Shown piece by piece: positions 6,803-15,715 of a DNA stretch of 23,455 bases (positions are counted from its first letter, which is position 1; each line of letters opens with the position of its first letter). The notes under the pieces are model-generated. The model searched no databases and had not been told where the DNA came from. It saw nothing but the letters and a program-made list of their open reading frames with translations. Made by a program: the position numbers and the translations under genes. The stretch is taken from contig JAZNIM010000036.1 of assembly GCA_045577475.1 (NCBI GenBank), positions 1 to 23,455 of the forward strand, written 5' to 3'. The DNA comes from UMGS1387 sp045577475 (GTDB taxonomy: Bacteria > Bacillota > Clostridia > Oscillospirales > CAG-382).

Positions 6803-9151
6803 ATGAAAAAGCTATTAAGTATTCTGACATGCTCTTCCCTCTTGCTGTCACCTGTTACTGCTTTTGCTCAAGAAACGGCGGAAATGGCAGTTGAAGAAGC
6901 GGTTGTGGAAAAAGCACCTTCCATGGAAAGTGCCAACGAGCCTACAAGCGAAAAGCTTGAGTCAATCATCAAGAAGGTAAGACCATTGATTGAAGTTCCC
7001 GAGGAATATACCGAATTCATATGGGACTACTACAACGGAAGCTACCGTACTCAGCCTTCATGGAATCTCGGCTGGACAGACGGCGAAACGGGAGATATTT
7101 ACATTACCTGCGACAACGAAGGCAGAATTACCTCCTACGGAAGATATATTTATGACAGAGATTACGGCGCACATCTTCCCGACATAAGCCCCGACGAGCT
7201 TGTTGACACTGCACTTGAATTTGTAAAGAAAACCGCACCCTACATCAAGGACAGCGATTTTGAGCTTACAAACAACGTTACTGCCTCACTTTACGGCGAT
7301 ACATACAGATATCAGTTCATGCGATACGAAAACGGTATTCCCGTACCCGACAACATGGTAAGCATGACTGTTAACTACAAGACACGTCAGGTTGAAAGCT
7401 TCAGCTGCTCTTATAATGCGGATGTTTCCTTTGACGACAAAAAGCCCGTAATTTCAGAAGATGAAGCAAAGAAAATTCTCGGCGAAAACCAGAAAATGGT
7501 TCTCTCCTACAAGCTGAAAACCGAGTATGATGAAGAAACGGGCGAGCGTAAGTCGAGAAATGCTTATCTTGTTTACACCCCCGAAAAGTCATATGTTTCG
7601 GTTGACGCGTACACAGGCAAGGTTTACAACGAAAGAAGCACATGGTCCGTAAATGAATTCGGTGTTTCCGGCGGAAGCGGCGGTGCTGCCAACGACAAGC
7701 TCATGAGCGATTCCGTTACCGAAGAAAGTGCTGAAGCTGACAGAGATGCAGGCTATCAGCTTACGGAAGAAGAGCTTGAGCAGCTCGGAGTTCTTGACAG
7801 TCTTATTACCAAGGACGAGGCTATTGCAGTCATCACACAGAATGACAAGCTTTACATTGATGAAAAAGCAACCGCCATCAGTGCAAGCCTTAACAAGGAT
7901 TACAATGACGACATACTTCCCATAATGATTAAAAATGAGGACGGCACGGAAAAGGAAGAAGAACAGTACGTCTGGAATCTCACCTTTACTGCTCCCTCTG
8001 ACGGCGACGGAAAGTACAACTATTCAAGAATGTATGCTGTTGTTGATGCTAACGACGGCTCAATTATAAGCTTCTCTGCCTCCACTCCCGACCACTGGTA
8101 TTATACCGAAAACAAGCTGAGTGTTCCTGAGCTTAAATTCACAGCAGAACAAGCTGAAAAAATATCCCTTGACTTTATCAAGGCTGTTCAGCCCGAAAAG
8201 GCAGAAAGCATCAGACTTTCCGATTCTTGGGAGCATACAGCCATCAAGTATCTTGAAGCCGAGGACGGAAACAGCGTTCCCGTTTACGGCAACAAGGCAT
8301 TAAGATATACACGTGTAAACGAGGGCGTTGATTTCACCTACAACAGCTTCAGCACCGCAGTTGACCTTGTAACGGGAAAAATCACCCAGTTCAACTACCG
8401 CTGGTTTGAGGACGTTGTTTTTGAGTCGCCAAAGGATGTTATCACCCCCGATAAGGCGCTTATGTCCCTTTACTCCTATGACGGCTTCGGTCTGAATTAC
8501 GAAATTAATTCCGACTACACCTACAACAAGTATCTTGCGGAAAAGGATGAGAAGGAATATATTGACTATGATGAGCTGTATGACACACATACCTATACAA
8601 GAGCCGTATATTCCGCTTACAATCCGGGTACTACTACAATCAGAGCCATGGACGGCGTTATGATTGACTACTCAGGCAATGAGTACAAAGAAAGAACACC
8701 CTTCACCTACGATGATATCGAAGGACACTGGGCACAGAGCACAATTGAGCGTTTTACGTATCTCGGAATCGGCTTTGAAGGCGGCAAATTCCTTCCCGAT
8801 GCTTACATTACAAGTGAGGAGCTTATCAGCATTTTCTCATCAAGCCGTCTGTATTCAAGAAACGATTCCTTTACACTTGAAGAAGGCAGTGTTACAAGAG
8901 TTGATGCGGTCAAGTACATCATTTCCGCTCTCGGCTACTACAAGATTGCCTGCCTTGAAAACGTATTTATCACGGATTTTGCAGACAACACCGACCTTAA
9001 AGCCGAGGATGTAGGCTTTATCGCAATTGCAAGAGGCTTCGGTCTTGTTCAGGGCGACGGCAACACCTTCAGACCCTATGACAAGCTTACCCGTGCAGAA
9101 GCCTTCACTCTTATTGAAAACGTAATCACTCTTGGTATGCTCGACAACTGA
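6803..9151 (+). CDS. YcdB/YcdC-type (PepSY-like) protein with C-terminal SLH repeats
   Basis: A 782-residue secreted protein. ATG at 6803 follows AAGGAGG (6789-6795). The signal peptide MKKLLSILTC...TAFA is probably cut before QETAE. An acidic linker precedes two large alpha/beta repeats (about 50-290 and 325-600). These have the YcdB/YcdC pattern: long 'DELVDTALEFVKK' and 'EDEAKKILGEN' helices alternating with strands such as 'VVDANDGSIISFS', each resembling a PepSY unit. Residues about 630-782 hold SLH-like repeats ('DDIEGHWAQSTIERFTYLGI', 'LVQGDGNTFRPYDKLTRAEAFTLI'), which should bind it to the cell-wall polymer. PepSY-type domains are often linked to protease inhibition; the actual role is unknown. 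The ECF promoter upstream and htrA downstream suggest an envelope-stress function (inference). Confidence 0.78.
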   Translation: MKKLLSILTCSSLLLSPVTAFAQETAEMAVEEAVVEKAPSMESANEPTSEKLESIIKKVRPLIEVPEEYTEFIWDYYNGSYRTQPSWNLGWTDGETGDIYITCDNEGRITSYGRYIYDRDYGAHLPDISPDELVDTALEFVKKTAPYIKDSDFELTNNVTASLYGDTYRYQFMRYENGIPVPDNMVSMTVNYKTRQVESFSCSYNADVSFDDKKPVISEDEAKKILGENQKMVLSYKLKTEYDEETGERKSRNAYLVYTPEKSYVSVDAYTGKVYNERSTWSVNEFGVSGGSGGAANDKLMSDSVTEESAEADRDAGYQLTEEELEQLGVLDSLITKDEAIAVITQNDKLYIDEKATAISASLNKDYNDDILPIMIKNEDGTEKEEEQYVWNLTFTAPSDGDGKYNYSRMYAVVDANDGSIISFSASTPDHWYYTENKLSVPELKFTAEQAEKISLDFIKAVQPEKAESIRLSDSWEHTAIKYLEAEDGNSVPVYGNKALRYTRVNEGVDFTYNSFSTAVDLVTGKITQFNYRWFEDVVFESPKDVITPDKALMSLYSYDGFGLNYEINSDYTYNKYLAEKDEKEYIDYDELYDTHTYTRAVYSAYNPGTTTIRAMDGVMIDYSGNEYKERTPFTYDDIEGHWAQSTIERFTYLGIGFEGGKFLPDAYITSEELISIFSSSRLYSRNDSFTLEEGSVTRVDAVKYIISALGYYKIACLENVFITDFADNTDLKAEDVGFIAIARGFGLVQGDGNTFRPYDKLTRAEAFTLIENVITLGMLDN

Positions 9152-9167
9152 AACAACTAAATTCATG

Positions 9168-9204
9168 CCGTATCACCGTGTTTTTTCGGTGGTACGGTTT
9201 TTTT
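9168..9204 (+). terminator. Intrinsic terminator
   Basis: CCGTATCACCG (9168-9178) pairs with CGGTGGTACGG (9187-9197) and is followed by seven T. It separates the YcdB-like gene from htrA. Confidence 0.9.
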
Positions 9205-9328
9205 ATGAAAATCTTAACAAGTTTTTTCATGTATTTATCACATAAGTAACAATAATACTTCAAAATATTGATGTACAATTTATCCGTAACAAAGATTACT
9301 CCATTACCCTATGAAAGGAAAATGATAT

Positions 9329-11014
9329 ATGTTTGATGAAAAAAATAACAGTTACGGCGAAAACAACGAAGGCTTTGCAAACAATATGCAAAACAGCTCA
9401 TCCAAAAACACACAAAATGCCTCGGATGTTCACAATACCCCTTCACCCGAGTTTGAGCCTATTAATGTTGATGAAATAAACAAGTCAGGAAATGCCTCCC
9501 CCGTTTCTCAGCAGGTACAACCCGATTACTCACAAAACAACTTTGCCCCCTATGAAAGTCAGGCTCCCGTTACCGAGGAAAGACCTGTCGTAGATTCCTT
9601 CCCCAATCATGAACCAAACATGACAGCCGGCACCGAATACTACGGCGGCACGGCTTATACAAGAAATGTTGACGGAAACAGCACAAGCGGATACGAATGG
9701 AACGGCTCGGCCGCCAAAGCTTCTTCGCCAAAAAAAGCAAAAAGCAACAGCGGAAAAGGCTTTAAGATTTTTGTGGGTGCGGTTCTTTCGGTATTTACCT
9801 TATCTGTTGTGGCACTTACACTTATGGTAGGCAATTACATTGTCGGCGGCGGTGAGCTTTTCCCAGACAGCACCGATATCACCGACGGATTGCTTCCTGA
9901 CGGCGGTACTCCAAACAAAGGCAGCACTGCCGCAGATATCCCAGATGTTCCCGCTTCATCCTCAAACTTTGTGGTTTATGACAAGGATGAGCTTGCAGGT
10001 CAGGTTCTCACAATCCCCCAGATTGCAGCAAAATGCTCTCCTTCAAGCGTAGGAATTGTTTCACAGGTTGAGGTTTCCTACAGCTATCCCTTCGGCTTCG
10101 GCACCTCCAAGAGTCTTTCCGAGGCTTCGGGTTCAGGCTTTATTTACAGCTCAGACGGCTACATTATCACAAATCACCATGTAATTGAAGATGCAAAGCA
10201 GGTTACGGTTATTCTCCACGACGGCTCTCAGCACGAAGCTGAAATTGTGGGCTCTGACAGTCTTTCAGACATTGCGGTTCTCAAGATTACACCTTCTGAG
10301 GGTACTACTCTCACTCCCATGGAAATCGGCAACTCAGACGAGCTTGTTGTGGGCGAGTCCGTTGTTGCTATAGGCTGTCCTGCGGGAATTGAGTTTATCG
10401 GCACGGTAACAGACGGTATTGTTTCCGCAATCAACAGAAACGTCGAAATTACCGACAACTACGGCACAGTTCAGAAAACCATGACTCTTATTCAGACCAA
10501 TGCCACCATCAATCAAGGCAACAGCGGCGGTCCGCTTATCAACACAAGAGGTCAGGTTATCGGCATCAACACATTGAAGCTCAACTCTTCCTCTTACGAG
10601 GGCATCGGATTTTCAATTCCAATGAACGGTGCAATGCCCGTAATCAAGCAGCTTATCGAACACGGCAAGGTTATTGAGCGTACACAGGACGATTTTGCTT
10701 ACGGCAAAGGTGTTATCGGCATCACGGGAAGTGCAATTTCCGAAGATGAGGCTGAGTACTACAACATTCCCTTGGGTGTGCTTGTTGTTCAGATAGACAA
10801 GAACAGCTCAGCTTCAAAGGCAGGTCTCAGACGAGGCGACATCATCACCCACTACAACGGCAAAAAGGTCAGCAGCGTTGAGGAAATCAACGAGGCAAAG
10901 GGCAGCGGCAGAGCCGGCGAAGAGGTTACGGTAACCGTTTACCGTGACAGTGAAAGCGGTTCGGACGAAGGTGACACATTTGACATAACCTTCACTCTTG
11001 ACGCACAGAAATAA
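9329..11014 (+). CDS. htrA: HtrA/DegP-family serine protease, membrane-anchored, one PDZ domain
   Basis: A 561-residue trypsin-like protease for quality control of misfolded exported proteins. Residues 1-140 are low-complexity (Asn/Ser/Pro-rich) and presumably cytoplasmic. A single membrane helix lies at about 145-171, then a linker and the protease domain. The catalytic triad is visible: His284 in 'TNHHVI', Asp314 in 'SDIAVLKI', Ser399 in 'GNSGGPL'. A PDZ domain follows from about 450, with 'GVLVVQIDKNSSASKAGLRRGDIITHYNGKKV' features. Length and architecture match Firmicutes HtrA/YycK-like proteins. ATG at 9329 follows AAAGGA. I found no convincing sigma-A promoter in 9205-9328. The symbol denotes the family, not a particular orthologue. 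Confidence 0.92.
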   Translation: MFDEKNNSYGENNEGFANNMQNSSSKNTQNASDVHNTPSPEFEPINVDEINKSGNASPVSQQVQPDYSQNNFAPYESQAPVTEERPVVDSFPNHEPNMTAGTEYYGGTAYTRNVDGNSTSGYEWNGSAAKASSPKKAKSNSGKGFKIFVGAVLSVFTLSVVALTLMVGNYIVGGGELFPDSTDITDGLLPDGGTPNKGSTAADIPDVPASSSNFVVYDKDELAGQVLTIPQIAAKCSPSSVGIVSQVEVSYSYPFGFGTSKSLSEASGSGFIYSSDGYIITNHHVIEDAKQVTVILHDGSQHEAEIVGSDSLSDIAVLKITPSEGTTLTPMEIGNSDELVVGESVVAIGCPAGIEFIGTVTDGIVSAINRNVEITDNYGTVQKTMTLIQTNATINQGNSGGPLINTRGQVIGINTLKLNSSSYEGIGFSIPMNGAMPVIKQLIEHGKVIERTQDDFAYGKGVIGITGSAISEDEAEYYNIPLGVLVVQIDKNSSASKAGLRRGDIITHYNGKKVSSVEEINEAKGSGRAGEEVTVTVYRDSESGSDEGDTFDITFTLDAQK

Positions 11015-11026
11015 ATAACACTTTTG

Positions 11027-11059
11027 ACTGCTTCACATTACTTGTGAGGCAGTTTTTTT
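11027..11059 (+). terminator. Intrinsic terminator of htrA
   Basis: ACTGCTTCACA (11027-11037) pairs with TGTGAGGCAGT (11043-11053, one G-T pair) and is followed by a T-run. The stem is nearly the same as that of the terminator at 162-192. Confidence 0.9.
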
Positions 11060-11105
11060 GTTCTCAGTGATTTTAATTTTCATGCAAAGAAAAAGCAAGA
11101 AAAAA

Positions 11106-11134
11106 TTGACAACGCCAATTTTTAATAGTATAAT
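11106..11134 (+). promoter_or_regulatory. Perfect consensus sigma-A promoter
   Basis: TTGACA (11106-11111), exactly 17 bases, TATAAT (11129-11134). It drives the four-gene operon ending at the terminator at 15271-15295 and should be strong and constitutive. Confidence 0.9.
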
Positions 11135-11178
11135 ATAAAAATAAGCGTATATAAGAAAACAAAAATTCAGGTGATAAA

Positions 11179-11997
11179 ATGTATTTTGACTGTCATACTC
11201 ACTCCCATTATTCCCATGATGCCCCCACAAAGCTGCCCTTGGAATCCTGCAAGGCGGCACGTGCCATGGGACTTAAAGGAATAGCCTTTACAGAGCACTG
11301 CGATCTGAGGGTACACGACGAAAACCATTGCATTGATTTGGTTTACAACTGCCTTCAGGAGGTTGAGGAACTGAAAAAGCAGTTTGAGCCTGATTTTAAA
11401 GTTTTTGCAGGTGTGGAGCTTTCGGATGTGCCCTACAGAAAAGACCTGCTGAAGCGTGCTGTTGAAATGTGGCAGTATGACGTAATGCTGGCAAGCGTGC
11501 ATCTCATCGAGTACAAAGGAAAAATACTTGAGCCTGCTGTTACGGATTTTACAAACATTTGCGTGGATGAGGTTAATGAGATGCTGGGAATATATTATGA
11601 GGATGTAAGAAAAACGGTTTACGAGTGCGATTTCAACATTCTTTGCCACCTAACCTATCCTCTGCGTTACTTTAATGCAAAGTATCACAAAAATGTTTCA
11701 CTTGACAGATTCATGAATGTCATCGAGGACACTCTGAAGGTTGCAATACAAAAGGGTACGGCTCTTGAAATTAACACAGCTAAGGCGTCAAAGGAAAATC
11801 TTGACTTTTGTCCCGACAAAAGCTTTGCTCTGCTTTATAAAAACCTTGGCGGTACACGCTTCACTCTTGGAAGCGACAGCCATGTTGTGGGAACAGAAGG
11901 CAACATGTTCCATGAGGCTGCCGATATGCTCAAAAGCATCGGCATTGACAAGTGCTGTTACTTTGAAAAGGGAAAGGCACATTTTTACTCCATTTAA
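11179..11997 (+). CDS. PHP-domain histidinol-phosphatase family protein
   Basis: A 272-residue metal-dependent phosphatase of the PHP superfamily, cytoplasmic. PHP metal ligands are visible: 'DCHTHSHYSHDA' (4-15), 'FTEHCD' (about 36-41), 'GVELS' (about 78-82), 'ASVH' (about 105) and 'LGSDSH' (about 233-238). Length and motif order fit HisJ/HisK-type histidinol-phosphatases, which remove phosphate from histidinol phosphate in histidine synthesis. No other his genes are present, so another small phosphorylated substrate is possible. ATG at 11179 follows AGGTGA. First gene of the operon, 27 bases before nnr. Confidence 0.83.
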   Translation: MYFDCHTHSHYSHDAPTKLPLESCKAARAMGLKGIAFTEHCDLRVHDENHCIDLVYNCLQEVEELKKQFEPDFKVFAGVELSDVPYRKDLLKRAVEMWQYDVMLASVHLIEYKGKILEPAVTDFTNICVDEVNEMLGIYYEDVRKTVYECDFNILCHLTYPLRYFNAKYHKNVSLDRFMNVIEDTLKVAIQKGTALEINTAKASKENLDFCPDKSFALLYKNLGGTRFTLGSDSHVVGTEGNMFHEAADMLKSIGIDKCCYFEKGKAHFYSI

Positions 11998-12024
11998 CCA
12001 TCACACCACTTTACGGAGGCGCAT

Positions 12025-13533
12025 ATGTATACAGTTGCACCAAATATGATAAAGGTCGCCGATACTCTTGCAGGGCAGGAATACAATCTTGATGAGCTTA
12101 CCTTAATGAAAAACGCCGCAAAGGCTTGCTTTAATGAGATTTACCCGCTTATTTCCTCAAAGGACAGCATTGTTATTCTTTGCGGCAAGGGCAACAACGG
12201 CGGTGACGGATATGAGCTTTGCAGACTGCTTCACAAGGAATTTTTCAAGGTGGCGGCTGTGAATGTCTTTAACACAGAGCCTTGCACTCAAACGGCAAAA
12301 ACGGTATACAACAGGCTTTTGCAGGACGGCGGCAAGGTTGTACCCATGGAGGCTGCAAGCGAGCTTATTAAAAATGCGACGGTTATTATTGAAGCAGTAT
12401 TCGGCGTTGGTTTTTCAAACAGTCTTTGTAAGGACTCTGACATCGGAAAACTGTTTGAGCTTTGCAACAAGTCCGAAGGCTGCAAAAGAATTGCCATTGA
12501 CGTTCCCGGTGGTATAAACTCAGGGGACGGAACAGTTCCGGGCATCGCTTTTAAGGCTCATCTTACACTCACCCTTGCCTTTTACAAAACGGGGATGCTA
12601 AGTTATCCCGCAAGAGAATACTGCGGTGAAATCAGGCTTTGCAAAATAGGCTTTCCCAAGGAGCTTGAAGACAGAATACAAAAGGATGCGCTTATCCCCG
12701 ACGAGGAATATCTTAACAGTATAATTAAGAAAAGAGAAAGCAACACCCACAAGGGAACCTTCGGCAGGCTTCTTATGTTCTGTGCAAGTCCCCTTATGAC
12801 GGGTGCCGGCGTGCTTGCGGCAAATGCCGCATTAAGGTGCGGTGTGGGGCTTTTGAATATTGCCCGTGACAGCAGGACAATAAGTGTTCTTCAGCATCAT
12901 CTTATTGAGCCTGTGTTCTCTGAAGTTGACACATCAGTTGACGGGGGCATTTGTGAGCTTACAAAGCTTTCGGATAAGGCAACGGCACTTCTTACGGGGT
13001 GCGGTTTGGGAAATGACGAAAACGACAAAAAAGCCGTTTTTTCACTTATAAAAGAATGCAGCTGCCCAATTATTCTTGATGCTGACGGAATAAATGCGGT
13101 AAGTGAGAATATACTTGTATTAAAGGAAGCAAAGGAAACTGCTATTCTCACCCCTCACCCGATGGAGTTTTCAAGACTTACGGGCAAAAGCGTTGCCGAT
13201 ATTCAAAGCGACAGAATTAACTGTGCAAGACAGTTTGCCAAAGAATACGGCTGTGTTCTTGTTCTTAAAGGTGCGGCAACCGTCATTGCTTCACCCGACG
13301 GACGTCTTGCGGTATGCACCAAAGGCGGTGCAGGTCTTGCAAAAGGCGGCAGCGGTGATGTTCTGGCAGGTGCATGTGCGGCTTTGAGAGCACAGGGACT
13401 ATCCGCCTTTGACAGTGCTGTCTGTGCCGTTTATCTTCACGCAGCGGCAGGCGACAAGCTGACCGAAAAAATCTCCGAATACGGTTTTCTTCCCTCAGAG
13501 TTACCTTTGGCAATTGCTGAACAGCTTCCTTAA
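12025..13533 (+). CDS. nnr: Bifunctional NAD(P)H-hydrate epimerase / ADP-dependent NAD(P)H-hydrate dehydratase
   Basis: A 502-residue fusion that repairs hydrated NADH and NADPH (NADHX, NADPHX). The YjeF-N epimerase domain covers about 1-215: 'CGKGNNGGDGYE' (53-63) is the nucleotide-binding loop, and 'AIDVPGGINSGDG' follows near 160. The C-terminal ribokinase-like dehydratase covers about 235-502, with 'GRLLMFCASPLMTGAG', 'ILTPHPMEFSRL', 'VLKGAATVIASPDG' and 'AKGGSGDVLAG', where Asp445 is the expected catalytic residue. ATG at 12025 follows GGAGG. Length is usual for the bacterial fused enzyme. Second gene of the operon; nnr next to alr is a common Gram-positive arrangement. Confidence 0.95.
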   Translation: MYTVAPNMIKVADTLAGQEYNLDELTLMKNAAKACFNEIYPLISSKDSIVILCGKGNNGGDGYELCRLLHKEFFKVAAVNVFNTEPCTQTAKTVYNRLLQDGGKVVPMEAASELIKNATVIIEAVFGVGFSNSLCKDSDIGKLFELCNKSEGCKRIAIDVPGGINSGDGTVPGIAFKAHLTLTLAFYKTGMLSYPAREYCGEIRLCKIGFPKELEDRIQKDALIPDEEYLNSIIKKRESNTHKGTFGRLLMFCASPLMTGAGVLAANAALRCGVGLLNIARDSRTISVLQHHLIEPVFSEVDTSVDGGICELTKLSDKATALLTGCGLGNDENDKKAVFSLIKECSCPIILDADGINAVSENILVLKEAKETAILTPHPMEFSRLTGKSVADIQSDRINCARQFAKEYGCVLVLKGAATVIASPDGRLAVCTKGGAGLAKGGSGDVLAGACAALRAQGLSAFDSAVCAVYLHAAAGDKLTEKISEYGFLPSELPLAIAEQLP

Positions 13534-13555
13534 TTCTATTAAGGAATGATGCTTT

Positions 13556-14122
13556 ATAAGACTCACCCGTGTATTTTTATCGACAGGAATTATTATATCT
13601 GCATTCCTCTTTACGGGATGTGCAGGCGACAAATATTCAAAGGACGCACTTTGCGACGTGCTCTACTCAAGCTACAGTGCAAGCGCAGAATATATGGTAG
13701 AAGCCTCAGACAAGTATCTTGAAGGCAGCTTTGAGCTTTTACGCTCTGACAAAACCACTATCAGCTTTACCTCTCCCGACGAATATTCCTCCATCAGCAT
13801 AAGCGGCGACAGCTCGGGGCAAAGCGATGTTTTAGCCTTTGAGCTTCACGGAATTCCCGCAAATGTTCCAAAAAGCATTGCCTCGGATCTGAGTCTTGTT
13901 TTTTCGCTGTTTTCAGACGAAATTCCTTCTAAAATAATGACTCTCGACGAAAGCTGCTTTACTCTTTACGAGGACGACGGGAGTGCAGCCGTTTCTTTCT
14001 CTGAAAACGGCACAAGCTACAGCATTAATTACAGCACGGCAACGGGTATTCCGCTTGCTATAAACGCATCGGATGAAAACGCATCCGTAAGCATTACAAT
14101 AAAAGATTTGGAAGTATCATAA
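13556..14122 (+). CDS. Small lipoprotein, YdcC/GerS-like by position; start codon non-standard or frameshifted
   Basis: Reading back from TAA at 14120-14122, the frame contains a clear lipoprotein signal (RLTRVFLSTGIIISAFLFTGC) running from about 13559 to 13621, with a TGA at 13547. No ATG, GTG or TTG lies between that TGA and the signal peptide. The first codon usable is ATA at 13556, ten bases after AAGGA (13541-13545). ATG codons at 13546 and 13549 are in another frame; loss of one T in 13553-13555 would join them to it. A GTG start at 13658 would remove the signal peptide and is unlikely. The mature part is strand-rich ('FELLRSDKTTISF', 'STATGIPLAINA'), compatible with a LolA-like fold. 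Sitting between nnr and alr, it matches the place of B. subtilis YdcC and of C. difficile GerS next to alr2. Function inferred by position only. Confidence 0.68.
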   Translation: MRLTRVFLSTGIIISAFLFTGCAGDKYSKDALCDVLYSSYSASAEYMVEASDKYLEGSFELLRSDKTTISFTSPDEYSSISISGDSSGQSDVLAFELHGIPANVPKSIASDLSLVFSLFSDEIPSKIMTLDESCFTLYEDDGSAAVSFSENGTSYSINYSTATGIPLAINASDENASVSITIKDLEVS

Positions 14123-14143
14123 ATTTATATTCAGGACGGAAAA

Positions 14144-15265
14144 ATGGAACAGGAAATCATGTACAAAAACTGGTGTACCGTAAAGCTTGACAATCTGGTA
14201 CACAACTACCTTTACACAAAGCAAACCACAGGAAAAAGAGTCATCTGCGTCGTTAAAGCCGATGCCTACGGTCACGGTGCGATAAAAGCCGCCAAGGCTC
14301 TTATGAAGGCAGGCTGCGACTTTTTTGCGGTGTCCTCATATGAGGAGGCATTTCAACTGCGACAGGGAGGTATTGATTGCGGCATTGTCATTCTGGGAAG
14401 AATCATGCCCCATGAAATATCTCTTGCAGCAAAGCAAAACATTTCTTTTGCCGCAGGCTCGCTTGAGTTTGTTGAAGAAGTGCTGAATACGGCTAAGGGC
14501 GTATTTAAAGCCAAAATTCACATAAAACTCAACACCGGTATGAACAGAACAGGCTTTGATGCTATACACGAAGGTGTTACCGATGGCTTTGACAAAGCAC
14601 TGAAAATCATTGTCGACAATCCCGATTGCTTTGAGGTTGAGGGTGTTTTCAGCCACTTTGCAAAAGCTGAGGATGACGAAGGTTTTACAAGGGGTCAGTA
14701 CCAAAGATACCTTAAAGCTGTTGACTACATAGAAGGCTTTGGAATTTCTCCAAAAATCCGCCATATTGCAAACAGCGCAGGCTCGGTGAAATTCGATGAC
14801 ATGTCCCTTGATGCCACAAGACTCGGAATTTATCTTTACGGCTGTGAGTCAGATGACAAAAACTATCTTCCCGTCATGTCCTTTAACGCAAGAATCCTTG
14901 AAATCAAGAAGCTTCAAAAGGGTGACGGCGTAAGCTACGGTCTTGATTTTGTTGCAAAAAAGGATACGACGATTGCCGTTGTGGGAATGGGCTATGCGGA
15001 CGGTGTTCACAGGTGTCTGTCAGACGGCAAAGGTAGTTTTCTTTACAAGGGCAGACTTTGTCCCATTATCGGGCGTGTTTGCATGGATATGACAATGATT
15101 GATGTTACGGATATTGATAATCCAAAAACCCTTGACACGGTGACATTCTTTGGCGAAAACGACGGCTCACTTCTTCCCTGCTCGCTTCAGGCACACAATG
15201 CGTCTACTATTTCCTATGAGCTTTTATGCTCCGTTTCAAAGAGAGTTCCGAGAGTATATCTATAG
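14144..15265 (+). CDS. alr: Alanine racemase
   Basis: A 373-residue PLP enzyme interconverting L- and D-alanine for peptidoglycan. Lys38 in 'VVKADAYGHG' carries the cofactor and Tyr265 in 'GVSYGLDF' is the second catalytic base; these positions match Geobacillus Alr (Lys39/Tyr265). The N-terminal TIM-barrel markers 'HIKLNTGMNRTGF' and 'FSHFAKAEDD' and the C-terminal 'VGMGYADGVHR' and 'IIGRVCMDMTMIDVTD' are present. ATG at 14144 follows AGGACGGA; a second ATG at 14159 is possible but less well placed. Last gene of the operon, 21 bases after the lipoprotein gene and followed by a strong terminator. Confidence 0.97.
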   Translation: MEQEIMYKNWCTVKLDNLVHNYLYTKQTTGKRVICVVKADAYGHGAIKAAKALMKAGCDFFAVSSYEEAFQLRQGGIDCGIVILGRIMPHEISLAAKQNISFAAGSLEFVEEVLNTAKGVFKAKIHIKLNTGMNRTGFDAIHEGVTDGFDKALKIIVDNPDCFEVEGVFSHFAKAEDDEGFTRGQYQRYLKAVDYIEGFGISPKIRHIANSAGSVKFDDMSLDATRLGIYLYGCESDDKNYLPVMSFNARILEIKKLQKGDGVSYGLDFVAKKDTTIAVVGMGYADGVHRCLSDGKGSFLYKGRLCPIIGRVCMDMTMIDVTDIDNPKTLDTVTFFGENDGSLLPCSLQAHNASTISYELLCSVSKRVPRVYL

Positions 15266-15270
15266 CCTTT

Positions 15271-15295
15271 AAGACAGCTTCGGCTGTCTTTTTTT
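15271..15295 (+). terminator. Intrinsic terminator with UUCG tetraloop
   Basis: AAGACAGC (15271-15278), TTCG loop, GCTGTCTT (15283-15290) and a T-run to 15295. It begins six bases after the alr stop. Confidence 0.95.
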
Positions 15296-15348
15296 GCAAA
15301 AAAGGCTAAAGAAAACAAGTTATTCTAATATTATTCAAAATATATGTG

Positions 15349-15376
15349 TTTACTTTTTCGTGAAATGATGTATAAT
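15349..15376 (+). promoter_or_regulatory. Probable sigma-A promoter
   Basis: TTTACT (15349-15354), 16-base spacer, perfect TATAAT (15371-15376), 57 bases before the small membrane protein gene. The -35 is weak (4 of 6). Confidence 0.55.
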
Positions 15377-15432
15377 ATACACAATGGGGTTATTGTATGT
15401 GCTTATTAATGAATTAAAGGAGTCAATTTACT

Positions 15433-15708
15433 ATGTCAATAAGAAAAACCATGGACAAAGCAATGACTGCTATGGAAAACGGCACCACGGGTATCAAGCG
15501 TTTTTACAAATTTATGAAGGGGCTTTCCTTCAAAAGCAAAGCAAATGTTGACCTTCAGATAAAAAGCGGAAAAAGGCTTTCTCCCCTTTGCAGATGCGGA
15601 TTTTCCTGCGACAAGGAAATCAGAATTCTGCCCATCCTTTACGGGGTGATAGGCGTTGCCTTTCTGATGATGCTTTTATGCTCTTCAAAAGACCGCTGCG
15701 ATGACTGA
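15433..15708 (+). CDS. Small single-pass membrane protein of unknown function
   Basis: A 91-residue protein I do not recognise. ATG at 15433 follows AAAGGAG about ten bases upstream. The N-terminal 60 residues are basic (many Lys/Arg), then a cysteine cluster 'PLCRCGFSC' near 56-64, then one hydrophobic segment at about 69-86 ('ILPILYGVIGVAFLMMLLC') and a short charged tail. The promoter, ribosome binding site and following hairpin support a real, monocistronic gene. It converges with the BofC-like gene. Confidence 0.65.
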   Translation: MSIRKTMDKAMTAMENGTTGIKRFYKFMKGLSFKSKANVDLQIKSGKRLSPLCRCGFSCDKEIRILPILYGVIGVAFLMMLLCSSKDRCDD

Positions 15709-15715
15709 CAAATAA

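Noticed and set aside
9205..9328. Sigma-A promoter for htrA
   Set aside because: TACAAT (9274-9279) and TTGATG (9268-9273) are present, but neither has a partner hexamer at proper spacing.
11167..11649. 160-residue minus-strand frame over the PHP phosphatase gene
   Set aside because: The opposite strand carries a motif-complete enzyme with a perfect promoter.
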